A stretch of DNA of 6,437 bases from an uncultured Collinsella sp. (GTDB taxonomy: Bacteria > Actinomycetota > Coriobacteriia > Coriobacteriales > Coriobacteriaceae): contig URTW01000119.1 of assembly GCA_900550815.1 (NCBI GenBank), positions 1-6,437 on the forward strand, given 5' to 3'. Positions 1 to 6,437 of the stretch are shown in pieces (the first letter of the stretch is position 1; each line of letters begins with the position of its first letter). Under the pieces are notes generated by a model. The model did not search any database, had not been told where the DNA came from, and saw nothing but the letters and a program-made list of their open reading frames with translations. Both the position numbers and the translations under genes were made by a program.

Positions 1-457
1 CGCGCCATCGCCTCCCGCGCTGCGCCAGCGCTGCAGCAAATCGTACTCGCCCGCGCCGGTGCGTTCCCTATCCATTCAGACTGGTTCGGTTGTGGCTGCT
101 GCCATTAGCCGCGGCATCGATAGCGGCCGCGCCGAGCGCCCGATTACCCATGACCTGCTGCTCGATACTGTTAGCGCCCTGGGCGCCAAGCTCGAGCGCA
201 TCGAGATCGTTCGCGCCGAGCCGCCGGTGTTCTACGCGACGATCGTCGTACTGGCCGATGGTGACGAGCGCAAGATCGACGCCCGCCCCAGTGATGCCAT
301 TGCCCTTGCCGTGCGCAGCAATGCCCCCATGTTTGTGGAGGACGACATCATGAATCGCCTGGGTACCGTTTCTGCCCATGCCGAGGAAGTTGACGACGAG
401 CAGGAGTTCGAGAAGTTCGACGAGTTCGTCCATACGCTCTCCCCCGATGATTTCTAA
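1..457 (+). CDS. Bifunctional nuclease family protein (DUF151/BFN domain), 5' truncated and probably frameshifted
   Basis: The continuous reading frame runs from a GTG at 59 to TAA at 455-457 (132 residues). It carries the hallmarks of the BFN/DUF151 family: RPITHDLLLD (residues 27-36), FYATIVVL (58-65) and DARPSDAIALA (74-84). It ends in an acidic tail closing with LSPDDF, like the usual family C-terminus. Family members have been reported as nucleases with activity on DNA and RNA; the role here is not known. The family normally has about 40 more N-terminal residues ending in a LPIxxG-type strand, here LSIQTG (residues 4-9). That missing part can be read in frame 1 from position 1 to about 66 (APALQQIVLARAGAF), whereas frame 2 gives an arginine/serine/proline-rich non-family sequence there. 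So the gene very likely starts before the window and shifts frame at 61-74, and the GTG at 59 is probably not the true start. Likely co-transcribed with the next two genes. The family call is firm; the frameshift is inference. Confidence 0.85.
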   Translation, partial: APSPPALRQRCSKSYSPAPVRSLSIQTGSVVAAAISRGIDSGRAERPITHDLLLDTVSALGAKLERIEIVRAEPPVFYATIVVLADGDERKIDARPSDAIALAVRSNAPMFVEDDIMNRLGTVSAHAEEVDDEQEFEKFDEFVHTLSPDDF

Positions 458-847
458 ATGCGGGGCGGCCAGGTTGTGGAGCGTTCGCTGATGGCCGGCG
501 GCATGTCGGCCGAGGCGGCGGCTATCGCGCGCGAGGCCCAGATGCGCTCTGAGGCTTCTGAGGCGGCTCGCATTGCCTATGTGACGCAGGCCCGCACGCT
601 TCGTGAACGCCGCGGCTCGTTTATCAAGATGGTTGTCGTCTCCGCCCTTGTCGCGGCAATCTGCTCGCGCCTTCGTGGTACAGTTGGTGCGCTTGGGTTT
701 TCGATCTCTACGGGCCTTGTGATTTGGGGTGTGGTCGATACGGTCATGCTGACCAGTCAGATCAAGGTGCTCGACAAGCGCGCGATGGATATGATGCGCG
801 CCCGCGACGCTGCCGCCAAGATCGCCGCCGAGGCGCAAGAACTGTAA
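458..847 (+). CDS. Small membrane protein of unknown function
   Basis: I do not recognise a family. The 129-residue protein has a hydrophilic, Ala/Glu/Arg-rich N-terminal half (about 17-52) that is probably helical. Two hydrophobic stretches follow (about 57-70 and 75-98), separated by a short basic turn (RLRG, 71-74), then a charged helical tail (about 100-129) rich in Ala, Lys and Arg. This suggests a membrane-anchored protein with one or two helices and charged cytoplasmic ends. The first ATG directly follows the TAA of the upstream nuclease-family gene, which suggests translational coupling, but it has no clear ribosome binding site of its own. An ATG at 491 (Met12) has a GGAG at 478-481 nine bases upstream and is an equally good or better start, giving 118 residues beginning MAGGMSAEA. 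Tight packing with both neighbours supports a real operon gene. Confidence 0.7.
   Translation: MRGGQVVERSLMAGGMSAEAAAIAREAQMRSEASEAARIAYVTQARTLRERRGSFIKMVVVSALVAAICSRLRGTVGALGFSISTGLVIWGVVDTVMLTSQIKVLDKRAMDMMRARDAAAKIAAEAQEL
478..481 (+). promoter_or_regulatory. Possible ribosome binding site for an internal start
   Basis: GGAG lies nine bases before the in-frame ATG at 491, whereas the ATG at 458 has no visible Shine-Dalgarno sequence. It bears on which start the small membrane protein uses: coupling to the upstream stop would favour 458, this site favours 491. Confidence 0.4.
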
Positions 848-877
848 CGACGCCAGACTCGATGGGAAGGTCTAAAG

Positions 878-1327
878 ATGGCACAGGATATGCAGGACGC
901 CGGTAACGTCTCCGCCGAGCTCGACGCCATGGTGTGTGACCTGATTGGTGCGTTCTTGGACGACCTTGCCGTCGGCGAGAATCCGGGCGTAGTTGTGGCG
1001 ATCGAGGACGCTGCTTCCAACCGATATCTGGCGGCGCTTGACGAGGACGGCGAAGAGGCGTGCCTCGAGGCGGCCACCAACTTTATCTCCGAGCACAAGA
1101 TGGGCCTTAAGGACGAGGGCCTGGGCCGCATTGCCCGCTATGCCATCGGCTACACCGGCTGCGTCGAGATTGACGGCGGCTACCATGACGCTCTGCTCGT
1201 GAGCTTCTTTGAGACGACGCTCGAGAGCGGCTTTTCGGCATATGTGCTGTATGAGGGCATGGGCGCCGGCGATGGTTTTATGTGGAGCGACCCTGAACCT
1301 GCAGGTGAGGAAACCCCTCTCATCTAA
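878..1327 (+). CDS. Small acidic protein of unknown function
   Basis: A 149-residue protein that I cannot assign to a family. The start is well supported: GGGAAGG at 864-870 lies seven bases before the ATG. It is strongly acidic throughout, with no signal peptide or membrane segment, so it should be cytosolic. An N-terminal helical part (about 10-33) is followed by alternating short strands and helices, including VVVAIED (38-44), a helix around EEACLEAATNFISEHK and a strand-like ALLVSFFE. The C-terminus is Pro/Glu-rich (DPEPAGEETPLI) and probably disordered. It follows the membrane-protein gene by 30 bases in the same direction, so it probably shares its transcript. No terminator is visible between it and typA, so some read-through into typA is possible. 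Codon use matches its neighbours, which supports it being real. Confidence 0.7.
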   Translation: MAQDMQDAGNVSAELDAMVCDLIGAFLDDLAVGENPGVVVAIEDAASNRYLAALDEDGEEACLEAATNFISEHKMGLKDEGLGRIARYAIGYTGCVEIDGGYHDALLVSFFETTLESGFSAYVLYEGMGAGDGFMWSDPEPAGEETPLI

Positions 1328-1380
1328 AATCGCTAAAATAAACGAGTTTTCGGTAAAAGGCTCAATATTCCCGCCGAGCG

Positions 1381-1439
1381 TTGCATTGCTGGGTGGGTCG
1401 CATACGCGTGCCGGTTGTATATAGATAGAAGATAGGGGA
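1381..1439 (+). promoter_or_regulatory. Possible typA promoter and ribosome binding site
   Basis: The 117-base spacer before typA (1328-1444) starts AT-rich and holds a TATATA at 1418-1423 that could be a -10 box. No good -35 sits 16-18 bases upstream (TTGCAT at 1381-1386 is too far), so the promoter call is weak. The ribosome binding site is clear: AGGGGA at 1434-1439, five bases before the ATG at 1445. No terminator hairpin for the upstream genes is visible in this spacer. Confidence 0.3.
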
Positions 1440-1444
1440 ACTAC

Positions 1445-3283
<1,839 letters not shown>

Positions 3284-3310
3284 GCGCTGGGCTTTATAGC
3301 GTCTAACAAG

Positions 3311-3345
3311 AAAGGGCGTCGACCGCGATGGTCGGCGCCCTTTTT
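3311..3345 (+). terminator. Rho-independent terminator of typA
   Basis: AAAGGGCGTCGACC (3311-3324) pairs with GGTCGGCGCCCTTT (3330-3343) around a GCGAT loop, with one G-U wobble, and the run of five T lies at 3341-3345. It starts 27 bases after the typA stop codon and should end transcripts before the adhesin control region. Confidence 0.93.
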
Positions 3346-3352
3346 GGTGCAA

Positions 3353-3412
3353 GGGGGACGGGTTAGTTTGCATCACAGCTGGGGCGACTATCCCTCCGAT
3401 TGGCTTCCCAGC
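3353..3412 (+). repeat. Possible degenerate REP-like element with hairpin
   Basis: The tract at 3353-3375 (GGGGGACGGGTTAGTTTGCA and on to 3375) resembles the GGGGACAGGTT-type repeats I recall from intergenic regions of some bacteria, where they are linked to REP-associated tyrosine transposases. It is followed by an inverted repeat, GCTGGG (3378-3383) and CCCAGC (3407-3412), enclosing a smaller GGG/CCC pairing. No second copy exists in the window, so repeat status cannot be shown here. A decayed second terminator or a structured leader is an alternative. Confidence 0.25.
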
Positions 3413-3424
3413 CAAAGTAAAGTT

Positions 3425-3483
3425 GTTTAAACATATACATAATTCCACTGAATATAGCCGGTATGATGCAAAACTGTTAACAG
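3425..3483. promoter_or_regulatory. Two perfect palindromes upstream of the adhesin promoter
   Basis: GTTTAAAC (3425-3432) and CTGTTAACAG (3474-3483) are perfect palindromes in AT-rich DNA 35-95 bases upstream of the candidate -35 boxes. They could be operators for dimeric regulators of the surface-protein gene. The sequences differ, so they need not bind the same protein, and in AT-rich DNA short palindromes also arise by chance. Confidence 0.25.
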
Positions 3484-3517
3484 ATAAATATCAACTGGTA
3501 TTAAATTAAAAGACCTA

Positions 3518-3558
3518 TTGACCTGCGGTTTACATGATTGGTATCTATATATTATTTT
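3518..3558 (+). promoter_or_regulatory. Candidate promoter of the adhesin gene
   Basis: Two overlapping solutions exist. TTGACC (3518-3523, five of six to the -35 consensus) has TATCTA at 3542-3547 after 18 bases. TTTACA (3529-3534, five of six) has TATTTT at 3553-3558 after 18 bases. The run from 3542 to 3560 is almost purely A/T. Position between the typA terminator and the adhesin start, on the coding strand, fits a dedicated promoter. Which pair is used cannot be decided by eye. Confidence 0.45.
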
Positions 3559-3708
3559 ATGCATTGTGGCATAGACGAACCGTCTTAGAAGGTACTCCCC
3601 AATGGGTTCTTGCAATGCGCTAGGTAGGTTCTCGTTGATGTTGGGGCTTGTGTTCGATCCGACGATTCGCCGTATTCCACACTGTGTTGTAGGAATTAGG
3701 GGACAACT
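3559..3708 (+). other. Long untranslated leader of the adhesin gene with small inverted repeats
   Basis: If transcription begins just after the candidate promoter, the mRNA has a leader of about 140-150 bases. It contains GCATTG (3561-3566) matched by CAATGC (3613-3618), a 5-base stem AGACG/CGTCT (3573-3577/3581-3585) with a 3-base loop, and a CCC-AAT-GGG mini-hairpin near 3597-3605. A strong ribosome binding site, AGGGGA at 3698-3703, lies five bases before the ATG at 3709 and has the same form as that of typA. I recognise no known riboswitch and no small coding gene here. Confidence 0.35.
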
Positions 3709-5331
3709 ATGGACGCACACCGCTCACGGTCGCTGGGTATGGCGGCTCTGATTTTCATTTTGATTTGCCTCACCGCCGCAGTGTTTTACGGTGCGGCCCC
3801 CGTGCGCGCCGAGGACGTGAGCACGCCGACGCCGATTGTGATTGATGGGACGACGGCGGACGTTACGGTTGGGCTGTTTACCGACGAGAGCCATACTCAA
3901 AAGCTCGATAGCGCTGTAACGTCTACTTCGAAGCTCTATGGAGCTTTCTCGGCAATGTTCAACACCGGCAAGGAGCCTAAGCCCGGGAATAACATCGCTG
4001 TCTATGAGTTTCTCGATACCATTGTCGTCGACGATAACGACGGTGGCGACCTCATGGAGGGTCCGGAGGCTACCGCCGCCAAGGCTGGCACATGGAAGAT
4101 CAAGGGCAACAAGGTTATCTTTACGTTTGACGAGGCGTGGCTCTCGTCCAATCCCGCAGACGTTCATGTCGCGGCGAACTTCTCGTTCCAGCTTAAAAAC
4201 AAGGATGTCGGTTCTGGTGGCAACGCATCTGTCGTGTTCCCCGGTATGGGAACGATCAATATCCCCACCAAGGACGGCAATGTCACGGGGGAGAAGTCGG
4301 GGGCCTTCTCCCAGGGCGCCGACGGCGTGGCCAAGGTGACCTGGACCGTTAAACTCACCGTCGAGTCATATGCCACGAACGTCAAGTTCACCGATACGCT
4401 GGGCGCCAACTTCGAATTTGTGAAAGACAGCTTTAAGCTCGATAACACGACCAATGGATCGCTCCCAAAAATCGAAGGTCAGACCGCGACCATCGAGAAC
4501 TTGGGCAGCCTTCCCCAAGGTGTCCATACGATTACGTATGAAACCAAGCTGAAGAGAGATATCTCCGCGAAAAACGGAGAGTTCATCCACAATCAACCTG
4601 CATCCAAAAACACAGCAGCCTGGGAGTGGGGCGTCGGCGATCGTCCTAGCGGCAAGATTGAGGGCGTCGCACCCAGCAGCTTCCGTTATGACATGATTCA
4701 GAAGACGGGCAAGGGCACCCCGTCCGACATCGCATGGACAGTCAAACTCAACCAAGGCGAGCTCAAGGCTGACATGAGTGGCTACAAGTTCACCGATAAG
4801 TTGGACGCTAAACAAACGTATACGGGGAGTTACACGGTTTACAAAGGTACGTCAGAATCGGATGGAGTCAAGATCTACGAGCGTGCTCTTGATTCGTCGA
4901 AAGATACCTTTTCCTATACGTTCCCGGACAACCTTAACGATAAATATGCCACCTACTGCATCGTTTATCACACCAAGATGAACGATACGAACTCGTACGA
5001 CACCGTGCGCAACAGCGCGACCATCGAGCGCAAAGGTTCCGTTTCCGGTACGGATGATGGCAGTTTCACGCCGCAGCTGACGGGTGTTGTGCCGATCACC
5101 ATGAGGCTCGTGAGATACGATGAGGCGGCGACGACGGGCAGGGCGACGTGGGAGACGAAGGTCGCGCTGAAGGCGATCGTCAATGCGGCCCATCCAGGCG
5201 AGGTGACGGTGAAGGACACGTTTCAGTCGGCATGGTCGCAGAAACTTGGTGTCGACGAAAGCTCCATTACCATTAAAATCGGCAATACCGAGCTGGTTCC
5301 GGGCACCGACTGGAGACCAACGACCAGCTAA
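3709..5331 (+). CDS. Secreted multi-domain adhesin/pilin-like surface protein, N-terminal part ending at an in-frame TAA
   Basis: The first 540 residues of a large exported surface protein. The start ATG follows a strong AGGGGA site. Residues 1-34 form a signal peptide: basic DAHRSRS, hydrophobic core about 11-30, and likely cleavage after VRA (32-34). Residues about 36-190 resemble the adhesive N-terminal region of MSCRAMM-type Gram-positive adhesins (GTWKIKGNKVIFTFDEAW near 127-144, FSFQLKN 158-164). Ig-like modules follow: A (about 206-306), B (about 322-441) and C (from about 459). Each opens with a [TA]W-x-x-K strand (Lys215, 346, 484), then a [FV]-x-D-x-[LF] strand (Asp229, 363, 503); A and B close with a strand carrying Asn (295, 435). 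This Lys/Asp/Asn pattern fits isopeptide-forming CnaA-like domains. The TAA at 5329-5331 cuts module C in the middle and no wall anchor is reached, so this product alone would be secreted but unanchored. Coding sequence continues in the same frame. The adhesin class is confident; the exact ligand is unknown. Confidence 0.8.
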   Translation: MDAHRSRSLGMAALIFILICLTAAVFYGAAPVRAEDVSTPTPIVIDGTTADVTVGLFTDESHTQKLDSAVTSTSKLYGAFSAMFNTGKEPKPGNNIAVYEFLDTIVVDDNDGGDLMEGPEATAAKAGTWKIKGNKVIFTFDEAWLSSNPADVHVAANFSFQLKNKDVGSGGNASVVFPGMGTINIPTKDGNVTGEKSGAFSQGADGVAKVTWTVKLTVESYATNVKFTDTLGANFEFVKDSFKLDNTTNGSLPKIEGQTATIENLGSLPQGVHTITYETKLKRDISAKNGEFIHNQPASKNTAAWEWGVGDRPSGKIEGVAPSSFRYDMIQKTGKGTPSDIAWTVKLNQGELKADMSGYKFTDKLDAKQTYTGSYTVYKGTSESDGVKIYERALDSSKDTFSYTFPDNLNDKYATYCIVYHTKMNDTNSYDTVRNSATIERKGSVSGTDDGSFTPQLTGVVPITMRLVRYDEAATTGRATWETKVALKAIVNAAHPGEVTVKDTFQSAWSQKLGVDESSITIKIGNTELVPGTDWRPTTS

Positions 5332-6437
5332 CCGGCTAATGAAACAAAGAAAAACTACGACCTCAAAATCATCTTTACCGACAACGTGAAAGCCGCTCTC
5401 GAGAACGAGGACTACGCCGTTATCACCTACGACACCACATCAGAAGCGCTGTCGGGCTGGTACTCAAACTTCGCAGCGGTCGAAGCGCCGGGCCTGAGAC
5501 TACGGTGGCCGTTCACCGAACCCATCAAGTACGTTGTCAACCGAGAAACGATGCCCGCGGTCGAGAAGCCGGAAGCGGAGTCGAAGGTGTCTTGGGCTGA
5601 GAACTTCGATTGGCATACCGTTGACGGCTCGGATGAGAAGGGCGCCTGGATCGTCGACTGGACGGTGTATGCAAACCGCCAAAAGGGTAATAAGGGCGCA
5701 AATGGCGAGTTCGAATACTATGGAGCTGGAAAGCTGGGCGGGAAACCGCTGAATATCGTTGATAGCCTTCCGGATGGTATGAGCTATGTTGCGAATTCCG
5801 CAAAGTATACGCTCGTGCAGAACCCCTATGATAAACATACGGGGCTTCATCGCGGAGGCGAGGCCAAGGAGGTCGTTACGGGTCGGACGCTCGCCGCCGA
5901 CAACGTCAGCCGCAACGGCAATACGGTCACCTTCTCCATCCCCACGACTGAGCTTGAAAGCTATGCCGGCTACGCAAAGCTCACGTACAAGACGGCGGTC
6001 AAGCGCGGCGAGCTCGATACCTCCACAAACGAGGTGAAGTTCACCAACAAGGCCAGCGCGGGGTCAGGAGTTAAAAAGTTCGATTCCGGAAAAGGTGACG
6101 TCATCATTAAGAACAACGTCATCAAAAAGTCCGGCGAGCAGGTTGCCAATAACAATCGCATCAAATACACCATTCTTGTTAACGAGTCTGCCGTTGCCCT
6201 TAAAAATGGCACCGACTTCCTTGAGCTCGTCGATACCATGGATGCCAAGTGCGCGCTGGTGCCGTCGACGTTTAAGGTCTATGAGCAGGTGAATGGTGCC
6301 TGGTCACCGCTGGCTGATAAGGACTATTCGTCGAAGATGGAGCAAGTCAAGGATGAAGCTGGCTCGCGTACGTAGTTGCCTCTTGAGGTGCCCGCCGGGA
6401 GATACCTCAGGGTCGAGTATGAGGAGATCCCGCCCGG
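5332..6437 (+). pseudogene. Continuation of the interrupted adhesin gene, broken again by TAG at 6373 and open at the window end
   Basis: Directly after the TAA, the same frame continues with NETKKNYDLKI and completes module C (Y-x-V-I-T-Y-D-T, then WYSNFAAVE with the Asn codon at 5467-5469). Module D follows (about 5644-6060: DWTVYAN, IVDSLPDG, LTYKTAVKRGELD, FTNKASA), then module E (from about 6121: IKYTILVN, LVDTMD, STFKVYEQ). In D and E the position of the isopeptide Lys is Tyr and Leu, so these may lack the bond. A TAG at 6373-6375 interrupts module E, and the same frame goes on with LPLEVPAGRYLRVEYEE to the window edge, which is the expected closing strand. The first possible start after the TAA is a GTG at 5386 with no ribosome binding site and lying inside module C, so this is not an independent gene. 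Further modules and a sortase-type anchor are expected downstream but not seen. Either a true pseudogene or a gene with sequence errors. Confidence 0.75.

Noticed and set aside
68..838. Minus-strand open frame of 256 codons opposite the first two genes
   Set aside because: Rich in Arg, His and Gly, without a ribosome binding site or recognisable domain. The + strand carries a clear BFN domain and an operon partner.
3420..3620. Invertible (phase-variable) promoter
   Set aside because: The inverted repeats seen (GCATTG/CAATGC and the two unlike palindromes) are short and do not form matched ends flanking the promoter; no recombinase gene is in the window.
3427..3720. Minus-strand open frame in the AT-rich spacer
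   Set aside because: No ribosome binding site, composition unlike the genes of this genome, and it overlaps the promoter and leader of the adhesin.
5386..6375. Independent gene starting at GTG 5386
   Set aside because: No Shine-Dalgarno sequence, and it would start in the middle of an Ig-like module whose first half is encoded in the same frame upstream.
5329..6375. Stop-codon recoding (selenocysteine, pyrrolysine or a reassigned code)
   Set aside because: The two stops are TAA and TAG, not TGA. The other genes here end normally in TAA, and no recoding hairpin or suppressor tRNA is visible.

Overview
The window looks like a piece of chromosome from a high-GC, gut-type actinobacterium of the Coriobacteriia, most likely Collinsella or a close relative. 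That placement is inferred from GC-rich genes with C/G-ending codons, strong AGGGGA-type ribosome binding sites, the style of the TypA protein and the style of the secreted multi-domain adhesin. I could not confirm it by search. All real genes lie on the + strand.

Left part (1-1327): a tight run of three genes. First is the 3' part of a bifunctional nuclease/DUF151 family gene, which is cut by the window edge and appears frameshifted near position 66. It is followed directly (TAA|ATG) by a small membrane protein of unknown function, then after 30 bases by a small acidic protein that I do not recognise.

Middle (1328-3345): a 117-base spacer with a possible promoter, then a complete typA/bipA gene (ribosome-associated translational GTPase, 612 aa). 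It is closed by a strong intrinsic terminator at 3311-3345.

Spacer (3346-3708): more than 350 gene-free bases whose core is very AT-rich. It holds a REP-like motif with a hairpin, two perfect palindromes, two overlapping candidate -35 boxes with TA-rich -10 candidates, and a long leader with small hairpins. It reads as the control region of the surface-protein gene.

Right part (3709-6437, running off the window): a large secreted, repeat-built adhesin/pilin-like gene. It has a signal peptide, an MSCRAMM-like N-terminal region, and at least five immunoglobulin-like modules. Three modules carry a Lys/Asp/Asn set that could form an intramolecular isopeptide bond. The frame is broken by an in-frame TAA (5329) and an in-frame TAG (6373), and coding sequence continues in the same frame after each. 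At both stops, and at a third spot (about 5488-5513), a short tract reads better in the +3 frame, as if one G had been lost and one T gained 20-26 bases later. The gene is therefore a decaying pseudogene, or an intact gene with sequencing or assembly errors. I see no convincing new defence, mobile or RNA-based system. The most unusual signal is this repeated stop/frame-swap pattern.
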